Shown here: one piece after another, positions 21,836-34,475 of the stretch
Numbering within the stretch: position 1 is the first letter of the stretch
Layout of the letters: every line of letters begins with the position of its first letter
Assembly (NCBI GenBank): GCA_029582155.1
Contig: CM055894.1
Location: 31,835,707 to 31,899,706, forward strand
DNA: 64,000 nucleotides
Direction: 5' to 3'
DNA from: Panopea generosa
Taxonomy: Eukaryota > Mollusca > Bivalvia > Adapedonta > Hiatellidae
Notes under the pieces: generated by a model
Told to the model about the DNA's origin: nothing
The model's database searches: none
The model's input: the letters and a program-made list of their open reading frames with translations, nothing else
Made by a program: the position numbers and the translations under genes

Positions 21836-23813
21836 CCTTACAAAATATGCTTTATTATGATTGAATATTAAGTATGATGCAGACAGATCCTAAGATACAT
21901 GCAAGTATAAAAAAGATAATAGATATAAGGTAGTAGATAAGACTTGAACAAAATATATATTCATTAAACTTGAAAACCGAAAAACTTCCATGGTCGAAAA
22001 CATACTGAAAAGTTTCAATGTATTGGATTTGTTTTTGGTTTATCCTACAATTATAGAGGAAAGGTCCAAATTGTTATTTATTGTGTATTAGATTTGCCAA
22101 GGAGAAAAAATGCTCAAATACCTCACATGGCGCAGCTGGGTCACTACAAACTGACCTGGCCAATATGAACAGCAACAGGCCTGTAGGACTACTTCCAGTT
22201 GTTAACTAATATTGGTTAATGGGTAGCCGTCTTGTCTCACAGACTACAGCCATTGGCCAATATGACAATTTTTGAACCAATATCTCAGTGAATATGAAAT
22301 CACTTAAAACTAATAACGATATATATGTCATAACAGTCAACTAACAATAACGCAAGATAGAAAATAATTTACAAATCAACAGGTTTTGAAATATACTGAA
22401 TGTATACAAAATTTTAAAGAAGTACAGAAGAGAAAATTCTGCAAAAACCTACATGTCATCTTATGTATTTAATACAAACTGATCTTTGACACCTTTGATA
22501 AAAGAAAAGAAGACAAGTTTGATTTTAATCGAAAGACCAGTCAGCGATCAATATCACAGTTTAAAGTATTAACAAACAATAGAACAAAATTGCATAGATG
22601 TAAGTGAAAGGTTGATGGATTTAATGTAATTGTTCTGTTTTTTTATTTCTTTAAAACTTTTTCTCTCTATCATTCAAATGTGCAAATTGGAAGAAATCAC
22701 CAAAACAGGATATGTAAATGGATTATTTAAACAATTGCATTTATAACAAAGGGAATATTTAACACCCGACAGTTTAAAAAAACCCACGTCAAATCAAGTT
22801 CCGTCAACACCAACTTTTATCAACGAAAGTAAGAATTGCTGAAATTTCAAAATTTTTCCACATTTAAATAATTCATTAAAAATAAAATTCATCTAAAAAT
22901 GGCCAATGCAAAAATGACTGTTCAATGCAAACAAATAATAAATTCAAGCTATACTGGTATCCATGGTTTTGCATTCTCCGAGGTTAGTAACATCTAACGT
23001 AAGATTTACTGTAAAGACAGCATACTAATAAATTTAGTGAATTAGTCACTTAAACTATGATATACTGGTCAAATGTATACTAAACTCAAAATTGTGTCAT
23101 AAAATAACTCTTGGACAGTACAAATGCAAGAATTTTAATTTATCAAGCAAATTATATTTCTTTTATTTCTACACCACATATTTATCGAAACATCGGTGTT
23201 GTAACATTACATGTAAACTGAAAAACAAAATGTCATATGGCCCTTAAAACAAAAGCCGTTAAATTCACACTTAATCTAGTAACTAACCATAAAAAAGTCT
23301 ACCTCTAGTATAGTTCAATATAATTCTAAACGTAAAGAAAAAATATTCAATGCTGGTCCGCTACAATAAACAGGTAACGATGGAATGATAAACAAACGTA
23401 GTTCATTTGAGGTTGATGTGAGATACTGATATAGCAATCAAGACGATGAATATAATCATTTTCTGGTAGTGCTCGTCTTTGCTGTGTGTGCGTCTATCAA
23501 GCTATTTCAGACATTTTCTACATCAAATTTCACTTTTTTTAAAAAAAAACTTTGTAGTAATGTGTTCTCATATTTCTTTTGTTGTAAAGTGCAAAATTTG
23601 TTAATACCTAAAATATGCCTGTGATAAAACAGTTTTTTCCCCAAAACCAAAGCAATCATAAAAAAAAAAAATTCTCTCGGATACTTCCTTCAAAGTTACA
23701 TGTTCAACAATGCCATTAATAATTGTTTCTTTGTACATGTATTTTGAATTATTAAACACGAGTAACTTAATCAAACTGGATGTGATCTTGTTTGTCTCCG
23801 TTTGATTGAATAT
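21836..23813 (-). other. Probable 3' untranslated region of the MYL6-like gene
   Basis: From the stop codon at 23814-23816 the minus strand is AT-rich without further exons. AATAAA on the minus strand at 21851-21856 is followed by a GT-rich stretch (TTTTGTAAGGTGGGTTTTAC), which makes a good polyadenylation site near 21836. Earlier AATAAA hexamers (for example 23162-23167) could give a shorter tail. Confidence 0.45.
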
Positions 23814-23842
23814 TCATCCTGACATCACAGTCTTCACAAATT
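23814..23842 (-). CDS. MYL6: MYL6-like exon 6: C-terminus and stop
   Basis: 29 nt. The split Glu is followed by FVKTVMSG and TGA. The acceptor is TTATTTTCAG. The ending matches the (R/K)(M/T)VMSG of Mlc-c. Confidence 0.9.
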
Positions 23843-26800
23843 CTGAAAATAAACAAGAAAATATATTTACCAGGCAAAGATATTAAATGAATTGGGTTTT
23901 ACAGCGTACCAACACATTATAGGTTATTTTATGCCAACAGGAAGGAAGATTCCAGGTTCACTCTTCGTGTACAAAAACAATAAATTAACATACGGATTTA
24001 AAAAAATACATCAACAACTGAATATGCAGAATGAACCTAGAACCTTGATACCTGCAGAATTGCAGAGTTTCAGCAAATTCTGTCGTATTACTCAAATTGT
24101 CACTTCATATGACATGCATGAGCCACAGTGATCCTATTATTGCGAACACTCATATGGCTCCCAGGAACCACAAAGGGCTTGTAATTTAACCACAATAGTG
24201 AACATGACAAAAAATAATAAAATGAACATGACACCCATTCGGAAGAGTCCTGCTCATTTGCAAAGATCGACAGTGATTATATTCTTGGCAGGAACCACAT
24301 GGGCTTAAAGATATTGAATAGAGATCATCTACAAAAAGAACTCATAGAAAAATAATCTAATTATTACAAAGATACACAAAATATGCATTGGAGCAACGCG
24401 GTAACACCTGTGTTCCACGTTTTTACTGTGTTGGTACATGCCATGGTACTTTTATGAAGTAGTTTTTTCGACAATTTCTGAGACCGGGATTTGGAGCAAC
24501 GCGGTAACACCTGTATACAATGTTTTTACTGTGTTGGTACATGCCATGGTACTTTTATGAAGTAGTTATTTTCGACAATTTCTGAGACCGGGATTTTGCG
24601 GAAATGACCGAAGTGTAAAGTGTACTTTTGTATATGTTTATTTAAGAAAGTAATGTTTCACCTGTTTAAAGTTTTTAGTTGTCTTAATTGTAAAAGTAAC
24701 CCATTTATAATCAGACCAGTTTTACTTGGTATTTATGTTACTACGTAAAATAAATCATCACACAATGCCATGATACCGGATACCATCGATCATATCAAGT
24801 GTAATCAATGGCAGAAGAATAGGTAATTGTTTACAACAGGCGTGCCAGATCTGACATTTAGAGACGTTATTGCCTTAGAAATGGCACAGTATACTGTGGT
24901 ATTCACTAAAAACTGTGGTACTTGTTTCATTGCAGTACCCACCTCTAATATACATGTAGATGTAAAGTTAATAGAGGAAAGAAAAGTACATCTTCTGGGA
25001 AAATAATCCAATAAGAACGCTATTAAAATTGCATTTATGATTAAAAGTAAGCCTGCCTGGGTAAAGTTGTAACAGATTGTTACGCCAGTCATTACACTTT
25101 TTAACATTTTACTAGTACAATTTGTAGAAGACATCACTATATATGTAATATTGTGTATCAAACACGATGATATTTCATAAAATTGTCAGCTTTCTATTCC
25201 GACACCAGGCCGACCAGACCTAGAACTATTCCCTAAATGCCGAGTGCCAAGCGTTTGAGGTGGACACGCTACTCCTAGACCACTGCTGCTGTTTGTTAAA
25301 CATGTAATAGTGGGTTGAGATACACGTTCATGTAAGAGAGTTGTGACAAATGAATGTACCTTCATAATTAATATTTCCCTGTGCATCCTCCTGGCCCTGG
25401 AATAGTTGATCACATTCCTCATCTGTTAATTTGTCTCCTGAAACATACAAGTATACTGGTACATGAATCGGAATAGTTATAAACAAAGATTCTGGTTATG
25501 TCCAAAGATATAACAATATTACATCAAGATTTACTTAAGCTGTGTTCAAAGCTGTGACATCAGCGGGGTTTGTAGGTTCAATCCTCCGCCAACGCTACGT
25601 TTGATGTCCTTGAGTAAGACACTTGTTTTGCATACATGTATATATGGTAATTACTCGTTCTATCGGAAAGACTTCAAGTGTGATTTGTATAAGTTGTAAT
25701 AACTTGTTTTCCAATTGAGGATAAAAGCATTTAAACTAAGTACCCTGCAGCACTGACCAATCAGATGGAGATTGCAGGTCAATTGTAAGTTTCAGACTAC
25801 TCAATAGGGTCTAGGAATCTGATATAAATTAGAACTGTTTATAAAATTAAAATCAGCAGCGACTTATCTATTCATAATCGGAAAATAATTAAAGACTTTT
25901 TACAAACAACAAAACAAAGAGTCTTCCGTGGCTGAGTGATCTAAGATTGTATATAAGATAAGATCTAGTTATCACAGCTTTTTGTGCACAAAACACATCT
26001 TACAGCTAGCCATTTTATGCTTTAAATTGACATAACCAGTATCTATATCCTTAATAACGGAAGCAGACAATGCACAAACATCTATGGCGAGTAGAGCTAA
26101 AAACTGACATTATTGCAATATTTAGTATCTGGATCATGTTTGATCAAATACCTTTGTGTATCGTAAAAAACAAGAGGCCCAAGAGGGCCTGAGGATGCTC
26201 TACTGACTCTAGTGGCCATAGCACTTTTTGAAATTCTCCTATGCAATAGAAATATCGGGGCGGGGTCATTTTTAACCCTAGGGACAAGATTTAAACAAAT
26301 CTAACAAAACTATATCTAAACCTCCTTCACCTAACAATGCTTCTGTTAAGATATAGGCAAAATCATTTCCATTTAAAAAAAAAAAAATAAATATTATAAT
26401 GACATGTGTCCCCTAATTGAACCCTCGGGGCGGGGTCATATTTAACCCTAGGGACACCATTTGAACAAATCTTACAATACTATAGTTGGTCATCATTACT
26501 AAATAAACATTTTGTAAATCTGCTGGGCAGTTCATGAGAAGAAGATTTTTTAAGTTTTGGACTTTTTTTAATAACAGTGGCCATCTTGAACTTCAGATCG
26601 AAAAAAAAAATCTTCTGTATAGTCTCCTATGCAACAGAAACATGCATGTCAAGTTTCAGTTTAATTGACCTAGTAGTTTCAGAATAGATGAAAGAAATAG
26701 AGTTTTCTGTTTTCCCATAGTATCCCTATGTAAAATTCTAAGTCCCCTTACAGGGCCCCTATAAATTTTAGCCCCTTAATTCTTATCTACAATCAAACCC

Positions 26801-29800
26801 CTACACATACGGATAATTTATGCCAAATATGAACAAATCTGACATACCGGTTCTCAAGAAAACGATTTTAGTAATTGCCAATTTTTAACCTTTTGGGGCC
26901 CCTCCTGACCCCTTAAGACAGTGGAACCCATTCATTTTTACAAATCTGGTATTTAAACCCTCTATTATCACCATGGAATATCGTAAATGATAGTTGTATT
27001 TATTAGTAAACGTCCGAAATTTTTTAGGCATCATCGTAATCCAGGTAAGGGATCAACAACATGGATTTTAATCCCGTAAGGCCACATAATCAATTAATTG
27101 TTTGATTATCATCCCCGCCACCCCTTTACATTCATGCCGTGCTGACCTTTTTATTTTCATAAAAACAATTATAAAAATAATTACCCACTTTTTAAGAAAA
27201 ATTTGAATGATAATCTAGTGCTCAATTAATTTATGATGACCTAACAAGTGGTTGTCTTTTTCATTTCGCTAGCAACAGTATTTTTTCCTATAGTGCTCCA
27301 TAAAACAGCTTTTACTGGTAATATATCTTCAGATACAGGTTATGCCACTTTATATAGAGGACACAAGCTTCAAAAGCTTTTTTCTGCATCCATTCCACAT
27401 AATGTGTTAAATGTACGACTTTATTGCTTCTGTTAAACATATGTGCTTATGTAAATAAAATATTGTTTATACTAATAGAGGACATATTGGAAGCTTTATA
27501 CATATATGTGCCATGGATACATTAATTCTTTTGACAATAATTTTCGTTTAAAGATAAATACTCCGAGACAACAGCAAATATACTACTTAGCATTTACAGA
27601 CTGCAAACAGGACACACAGGGACCTTGGTTAACATCTAATTCCCCTTCTGTAAACCAGGCCTTGAATAGCATCAACATAAAATATATAGCCCTCATTCCT
27701 ACATTATACAGTGCTCCAGATAACTTTTTTGATAAGAGGGTATTTAACCCCAAAAATTGAAAAGATGGGGGTGTTTAACTCCCAGGTTTTCAGAGGCGAG
27801 GGTAAATGAAGCATACAGTCATAAAATATATTAGATCTTACTTATTGCAAAATTCAGAATTTTCATTTATTTCAGTAACTGTTAAAAACTTTGCTTACAT
27901 GATATTATTTAGATTAGGTAATTTACACTTTCATTTGCTTTCCAAGACACATGGGTGCATGTAGTCCAAACAAAGTTTTTCATATTTCAGTTAAAAAAAT
28001 TGTATTGGCGGAGTGCCTTTACCCCCCAACTTTTAAAAGTAAGGTGTAAATCTACCTCTATTTTTTTAAAATTAAGGGGTATTTAGCTAAACCATGACGG
28101 TAAAACACCCCCAAAATGACCTTATCCAGACCACTGATTATAGCAGTCTGACCCAAAATGGAATACTGACAACCGGGTTATATTGGTTATAAATCATTGC
28201 TTACCTAAACAACAGAGTATATGCCTCAGCTCAGCAGAACTAATGTATCCATTTTGTTCCTTGTCAAACATTTTAAACCCCTCCTGGAAATCCTCGGCAC
28301 TGTGTGTCTCTTTGTTACGGTTTATAGTTTGCAGGATTGGCAGGAACACCTCAAAGGAGATTCTGGCATCTAGAATCAATGAGAACATTGGTATAAATGT
28401 TGGTCAGCCATGTGGATCAGTTTAACACCAACACTTTGCCTGGCATAACAACAATTAAAGAGAAATGATGTGTGAATCCAGAGAGTAAAGGTCAGTTTCA
28501 GTGATTTATTCATGCCAGCATTGAGTATAAACAGTTTGTAATAATCAGAATAATCAGAGTGATTCAATAAATGCTGACACATGCCAAACATGGAAGCCAT
28601 TTGTGAACTTTGTTATTAACAAAAGATCAAACAACCAAGTAGTTGACAGGTATCAATCACACCATTCCTTTATTTGTTGTTGTAAATTATACCCTTTATA
28701 TTTTTTTTAATATTGTAAAACTCATAGCGTTGACTTAAAATTGAAGCGCCATTTTTTATATAGGTCTACACCATTTATTTTTTACATTCATGTTACAAAG
28801 AAATGGCTCAAAACACGAAAACATTTTTCTTTCCATTTTTTTTATTATATATGAAATATATACATATCTCAGTGCATCTGTTGTAACCAAATAGGCGTTA
28901 TATCACATTACAATGCAAACAATACCATTCAGGAGTCAGACAGCACAATAGGTGTGAATAACCAACATCAATTTAAGTTAATTATGATATCTCTAACGCG
29001 GTCCTCGCATTATCATTTTGTGGACTCCAAGATCCACATTATAACAGGACCTGAGTATATATAGTTACCTGGATTGCCGGCATAACCGCATTTTCTGATT
29101 TCTGCCTCACTAGGGTTCTGACCGAGGGACCGTAAACAATCTCCCAACTGGCTAGCAGCGATCTTGTTGTCCCCCTTGTTGTCAAACAGGTGAAACACCT
29201 CCATACAGTCTGAAGAAATAGTAAACACTCAAACATTTGCAGAGATCTTGGTCACTTAACCAAAACTGGATAGCTCAATAAGCAGCTAGTGCATATCACA
29301 GCATGTTGTCGAACGATTTAATATTTTTTATTTGATCGTCCTCTACGGACTTTTTACGGTAATGAGACTAAATCAGCAGCATGTCTAACTATCACCCAGG
29401 GGTTGTGAATATGATGATTGACACGTATATGTGTAAATGACATTGCATCTCATTGTCATTTGTCTTTGACTGCTGATTCAAGTCGGGGAAATTATCTGTT
29501 ACTTGTGGAGATAGGTGAGCTGGATAACCTTCCAGGATCCCGAGCAGCAGAGTGGTGATTTTAATTGATCATCAAATCTGTTAGCCCTTGATGGCATAAA
29601 AATCAGGGCTTTTTCTCGCACTTTTAGGAATGGGGTCAGCCCCCTGACTTTTGGAAAATAAGCATTATTTTTAAAGAAATTGGGAAAATTACATAGTACA
29701 GGTTCTTTCAATATAAGTATGACATATTGCACGTCTCTAAGGAGCCTTTTAAAGATTTTTATTTTGCGTCTCTGGATAAATAATAAAAAAGCTGTCCATT

Positions 29801-32800
29801 CACACCTTATTTAATCAGGCTACTTCAACATATACAGTCACATATCAATATATGTGTAAATTAATGTATAAACACGAATTCCGCGGAATGATATGTCTCA
29901 CCATGTCCGCTTTGGCTGTTAGTACACACATGGGAGAGATTGATTGATTGAATATTTAGCGTCATTTAATATCATGTAAGTAAAGTTTTTAGCACCTCAC
30001 TGTGGCTGTCATGTTTCTTAACAAATCACAGTGGCTTGAACAAACTTGGTAAAGGGTCACCATAGGAACATTTCTGCGAAATTGTTTTTAAATCGATCTG
30101 GTGGTTTCTGACAAGAAATCTTTTTAAGTTTTTTCTATATCTTAAATAGTAAACTAACCCCACCCCCTCACTGGCCTGGCTGCCATGTTTTTTGACGAAT
30201 CACTACAGTTTGAACAAACTTGGTGAAGGGTCCTCCAAGAAAAATTTCTGTGAAATTATTTTAAAATCGAGCCTGTAGTTTCTGACAAGAAGATTTTTTA
30301 AGTTTTTACTAATTAAACTTGCCCCGTCCCCAGCGGCCATGTTTTTTGAGGAATCAAGATGGCTTGAACAAACTTGGTAGAAGGTCACCCAAGGAACATT
30401 TCTGTGAAAATATTTTTTACTGTTTGAAGAATTCTGATGCTTTCTAAGATGAAAATTTGTTTACTATGTCAGTAAAGACTCAGTATGTGTAACCCTGTAT
30501 AACAGATCAAATTAAAATCAAACTGGAATCATATATTTAAAGTCACAAAATATGTTGCCATTTTAAGCGGGAAATCTTTTTTAGTCTAACCTATGCGCAT
30601 AGCCCAAGTTAGAAAAGTCCTTTCCAATAAATCCCGATATAGTCCCTGTAATGTTACAGGTTATTGTCATATTCTTATGACTTAACAAACATCACAACAA
30701 CTTCAATGCTCAAGCCAAATTTTATACTTTAAGAGATAAATATAAAACATATGCTTACCACCTATCTGATCTTCTGAGAATCCAGACTGAAAAAAAATGA
30801 ATGTTGCATGTGTAAAAGTACTTCCTGGTAAAAAGCAAACTAAATCGCAAAACTGTTCAAAATATTTAATACATATTTTTTTCTTTTAACATTCATCAAA
30901 TAAAAAGTAATTTAAATTGACAAACAGATCTATTTAAACTTCTGTTTACACTGTTACGGTGACTTTGTAAACAAACGACGTTGTAATACACAGAATGCGA
31001 AAACATGGTGATTTTACCAACGGTAAATACAGATTCTATACTCACAAATCTAAGAACACCAACGAAATCATCGAACATTTTGGAAGACAGCAAGAATGGT
31101 TAATGAACTCAGATCTCTGTAAATTATGTCGAAGTTTTCTATATAAAGTGCCGATATTACTATGCCATCAGTCTTTAACTTCATTCATTGTTGCAATGGA
31201 ATGACCATAACTATATGTGGTAAGCACTTGTGGCCAGACCCTTTTGTCACATATATTTTACAAAACCATTATTTAACCTTTTCCAATACAACAAATTGAT
31301 AAGTCTTGCCACTGTCTGGTTCCTTAACCTACTCTGATAACTTAATTAAACAGGTTGGCCGGTCAGGGAACCAGACTTAGTATGCTGTAAGTGGTCAAGT
31401 CAGGTTAGAAATATGTGTACAAATCTGCATGCAGTGAGGCAATCTAAAAATAAATTACAATTGGGAAGATAATTACCTTAATTACTGATTAATTGGATAA
31501 ACTAATCATTACAAGTTATCAAAATGTGTTCTATGAAATGTATTAAATGTGAAACTACAGTGACAGTACTAGTCTTGATACTAAATTTGTTCATGCTAAT
31601 AAGTTTTTGTTTCAACTACAACGACTTAGGTATAATATCCAGATATTGTTGTAAGTCATTCAAGTTAAGGGAGGTGAAGAAATTCTGGAAAATGAAATTA
31701 CTTGCATATTTATAAGTTTTTTTTAATTCTAAACTTATTGATTTCATCTCTAGGACTTTTCCCAGACCATCGGCGAATAGCTTTACAGCTAGTGTTTTGC
31801 ATTAATACATAAGACACAAAATAAAGTTTCTTGTATCTTGTTATAAGCCTAAGGCATATTGGTGCCCTGATCCCATAATTTCAAATACACACATGTATGT
31901 CACGATGCTTTAAAAACTGACCATGATACCTTAATTATCACAATACACAGGTTTACTTCAGCATAGATTTTGAGATTTATAACACAGTCTGTCAATTAAT
32001 GATTAAGACAGTCAAGTTTAAAACAGTAATGAAATAAATGATTAAGTGTTAAGGCAATAAAATTTTTGCTTGTTTAATAACGTTGTGGTTGAAATTTTTC
32101 ATATTCTTCTATTGCGCCAAAATACCCTTACACCATAATTTTTTTCTTTAGAAAACCACGATTTCCAATGAGAAACATATTTTTTGTAAGTTGGACAAAT
32201 GACCCTCAAGGTCTTTCCAAGTATAACCATTTATATCAACTATATGTGGATAAGATGTTTTGTTCAAGGACACCACTTTAGCAGTGGCTGACAACACATC
32301 CACACTGTGATCCTGGGTCCAATGCCCTACCAACTCTTCCACACTTTTCGAAAAATATTACAAATTTCTCGTTAAAAAGGCTTAATTCTGATATTTTCGT
32401 GTCAAGTTTTCCTAATAACTAACAGAATCTAACTAGTACATCACTGTATAATTTGTCTGACATGGTCGTTACCAGGGGCTCGTTTCACAAAAAAACTTGC
32501 AACAAAAATTGTCATATACATAAACCAATAATTATTCATAATATCTTCATCCTAATGAAGCCAAGTCATGCAGAAAGTTATATCCCTTGTATACCTAATA
32601 CCTTGATATACCTATTACTGCGAATGCCCGTATTATAACATTCTGGTAAGACATGCGCAAAACTCCAACTTTCGTTAGCATTGGCATTTGTTTGCCTTTC
32701 GCATTGGCAACTGTTTTTTACTCAGAACACTTGAGTAACCTTATTACTGTTTAGTATTGATGCCATTCTTTACATGGTTAAATTTTTTTATAGCCTAGCG

Positions 32801-33562
32801 GTATTAGGTATGACCAGTATCCCTTGTATAGTGTACCTAATACTGTGATATATCTAATATCGCGAATGCCCGTATAATAACAATCTGGGAAGACATGTGC
32901 AAAGCTCCAACTTCCATTATTGTCAGCATTTGTTTGCATTTTGTATCGGCAATTGTTTTTTTACTCAGCACACTTAAATATACTCTGGTCATACCTAATA
33001 CCGCGAGTCTAATTTTTTTTTAACCCTGGTCATACCTAATACTGCGAGTCTAATTTTTTTCAACCATGTAAAGAATGTACTCAAGTATGTCGAGTAATAC
33101 GAAATGCAAACAAATGCCAACACTAACGGAAGTCGGAGCTTTGCGCATGTCTTCTTAGATTATTTTTATATGGGCATTCGCGGTAATAGGTATATTACGG
33201 TAATAGGTATACAAGGGATATATATCTTTTCTGAAAATACAATCATTTTAAATGTCGATCAATATTTGAACACACAACGGAGAAATTATCAAATTGACTT
33301 ACGTCGATTTTTATCGTAAGTTTTTATGTGAAATGCAGCCCAGTTCGATAGGAAAACAGTAAAATGTGCTCTAAAACTTCAAAACCTTCGAAAATATGAC
33401 AAAAAGCGAATCAGGAAATGACTAATGTCTGCACAAGTCGGCGTAACATTTAAAACATTGCATTTTCTGGTGTAATATCAGTGTTATTTTATACATGTTT
33501 AATAAATGATATTGCTAATAAATAAATATCACAATAAATGACACCTTTCAACGACTTACCAT
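23814..33562 (-). CDS. MYL6: Myosin essential light chain, non-muscle type (MYL6 / Mlc-c like), complete
   Basis: Six coding exons in transcript order: 33560-33562, 30759-30786, 29069-29209, 28205-28369, 25360-25437 and 23814-23842. They give 147 codons and a TGA stop. All borders are GT/AG with matching phases (0, then 1 at each later junction). The family is usually about 150 residues. The protein reads [20 protein letters not shown] near the start, [13 protein letters not shown] (59-71), [16 protein letters not shown] (92-107), KLTDEE, GNINYEEF and the end VKTVMSG. This layout is that of myosin essential light chains, closest by eye to fly Mlc-c and vertebrate MYL6. Such chains bind the first IQ motif of the myosin heavy-chain neck and stabilise the lever arm. 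EF-hand 1 (20-31) ends in Gln and is degraded; EF-hand 3 (93-104) keeps more ligands. No orthologue search could be run. Confidence 0.93.
24391..24597 (+). repeat. 103-bp tandem duplication in MYL6-like intron 5
   Basis: GAGCAACGCGGTAACACCTG ... TTTCTGAGACCGGGATTT occurs at 24391 and again at 24494 with few differences, so the duplication is recent. Confidence 0.9.
25360..25437 (-). CDS. MYL6: MYL6-like exon 5: start of EF-hand 4
   Basis: 78 nt, phase 1-1. [19 protein letters not shown] then GNINYE. The acceptor is ATGTTTCAG and the donor GAAG|GTACAT. Confidence 0.92.
25545..25735 (+). mobile_element. SINE, family C (degenerate)
   Basis: TTTGTAGGTTCAATCCTCCG gives the B box. CCTTGAGTAAGACACTT and AATAACTTGTTTTCCAATTG are the family C body. 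A family D head scrap follows at 25918-25955. Confidence 0.55.
26170..26950 (+). repeat. Bivalve-type interspersed repeat (AACAAGAGGCCC start)
   Basis: It starts AAACAAGAGGCCCAAGAGGG. GGGGCGGGGTCAT / TTTAACCCTAGGGACA occurs twice (about 26256 and 26430). TGCAACAGAAACATG and GTTCTCAAGAAAACGATTTT mark the 3' half. Non-coding. It lies in MYL6-like intron 4. Confidence 0.6.
28205..28369 (-). CDS. MYL6: MYL6-like exon 4: linker and EF-hand 3
   Basis: 165 nt, phase 1-1. [49 protein letters not shown]. The acceptor is TTGATTCTAG and the donor TTAG|GTAAGC. Confidence 0.95.
29069..29209 (-). CDS. MYL6: MYL6-like exon 3: EF-hand 1
   Basis: 141 nt, phase 1-1. [20 protein letters not shown], then [20 protein letters not shown]. 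The 'CLR(A/S)LGQNP' block is diagnostic of essential light chains. Confidence 0.93.
29380..29605 (+). mobile_element. SINE, family A (degenerate)
   Basis: CTAACTATCACCCAGGGGTT, GACTGCTGATTCAAGTCGGG and CTGTTAGCCCTTGATGGCAT are family A landmarks in order. A reversed tail scrap of the same family is at 29937-29972. Confidence 0.7.
29718..29820 (+). repeat. Dispersed repeat shared with 18745-18865
   Basis: About 95 bp closely matching the other copy in the same direction. It lies in MYL6-like intron 2. Confidence 0.75.
29990..30420 (+). repeat. Tandem repeat, about 160-180-bp unit, three copies
   Basis: GCTTGAACAAACTTGGTAAA-like, AACATTTCTGTGAAATT and TTTCTGACAAGAAGATTTTT recur near 30035, 30208 and 30365. 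It resembles the internal units of the bivalve-type repeats above. Confidence 0.7.
30759..30786 (-). CDS. MYL6: MYL6-like exon 2
   Basis: 28 nt, phase 0 to 1, encoding SGFSEDQIG plus one base, the 'F(T/S)EDQ' start typical of MYL6 (CDFTEDQ). The acceptor TTTTTTTTCAG is strong and the donor is GGTG|GTAAGC. Confidence 0.88.
32139..32345 (-). mobile_element. SINE, family C (degenerate)
   Basis: On the minus strand AAGAGTTGGTAGGGCATTGG and ACCCAGGATCACAGTG form a worn head, followed by GTCCTTGAACAAAAC. It lies in MYL6-like intron 1. Confidence 0.55.
32579..33221. mobile_element. Foldback element with long inverted ends
   Basis: TATCCCTTGTATACCTAAT at 32579 is mirrored by ATAGGTATACAAGGGATA ending at 33221. 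The arms (about 120 bp) share GCGAATGCCCGTAT, GACATGCGCAAA and GCATTTGTTTGC. A second left arm lies inside at about 32817-32940, and a 39-bp direct repeat (TCATACCTAATACYGCGAGT) at 32985-33065. TA flanks both ends. It sits in MYL6-like intron 1. Confidence 0.8.
33560..33562 (-). CDS. MYL6: MYL6-like exon 1: start codon only
   Basis: The minus strand reads CTACAACAATG|GTAAGTCG. The ATG is directly followed by a near-perfect donor, phase 0, as exon 2 requires. The Kozak context is good (A at -3). The 5' untranslated part extends upstream of 33562. Confidence 0.75.
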
Positions 33563-33637
33563 TGTTGTAGATTTACAATTTGGTCACACCCGTCTTTTCA
33601 AAAATTGGGTTGGGGTAAAATGAAAATAGCGTAAATA

Positions 33638-33646
33638 CCGGAAGTG
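33638..33646 (+). promoter_or_regulatory. ETS-type site upstream of MYL6-like start
   Basis: CCGGAAGTG lies about 77 bp upstream of the ATG. ETS sites of this form are common in TATA-less promoters of broadly expressed genes. No TATA box is seen here. The transcript start is not known. Confidence 0.3.
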
Positions 33647-34269
33647 CAAATGATCATGGGTAAAATATCTATAGTTAGTTTCACAATTCTGGCACCGACA
33701 CATTGTAGTCCAGTAGAATAATAGAAAATATAGACTGACCATTACTGTTAGTAGAGTAGATACAAGGTTTTATTGCATTTTTCTGTTATTAAGGACCAGT
33801 GAGAATTGGGGTCATGTGACTAAAACAGCGGGAACTCTGAAAAGCTCGATTAGTTACTCATAGAATGGTCAAAGGGAGACTAATCTTACACAACCGGAAT
33901 AGTCTACCTTGTTACACATTGAATGAGAATCCGCTGTTGTCTCATTGGGGAAATGTTAAGCAGTCAATTTAATATGAAATAAGGCACTGCCTAAAAGGGA
34001 ATTTATCCATTTCAATTAATGTATATGTAAATTATTTAATATCAGTGTGTCAGGATAAGATTTATAACTGTTAAAATAATAAATTGCCATAAAGTTTAAA
34101 TGAAAATATACCATTTTTTATCGTTGCTTATATGGCCCAAAATATGTAAATCTGTTTGTAAGTCCATGTGCAAGTTCGCTCATAGAAGAATATAGAATCT
34201 GTGTAGGTCCTTGCTTGGATGTTGAACATTTACTGTCGTTACCAAAGATAAAGAAGGATTTGTTTAAAA

Positions 34270-34475
34270 TTATTTATTTTTACTTCGATTGTGAAACAAG
34301 TTCTTACAACTTGATTTAGACAAATCACGCTCAAGGACTTCCCGGTTAGAACCAGTATTAAGCATATGCGGGAAAGTGTCTTGCTCAAGGACACCACACA
34401 TAGCCGAGGCGGAGGATCGAACCCACGACCATCTGATCATGGGTTTGGTGTCCTACCACTGGACCACGCGCTCCG
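34270..34475 (-). mobile_element. SINE, family C
   Basis: On the minus strand GCGCGTGGTCCAGTGGTAGG gives the A-box half and CGTGGGTTCGATCCTCCGCC the B box. GTCCTTGAGCAAGACACTTT and AAGAACTTGTTTCACAATCG complete it. The flanking ATAAAGAAGGAT / CAAAGAAGGATA may be a target duplication. Confidence 0.8.
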
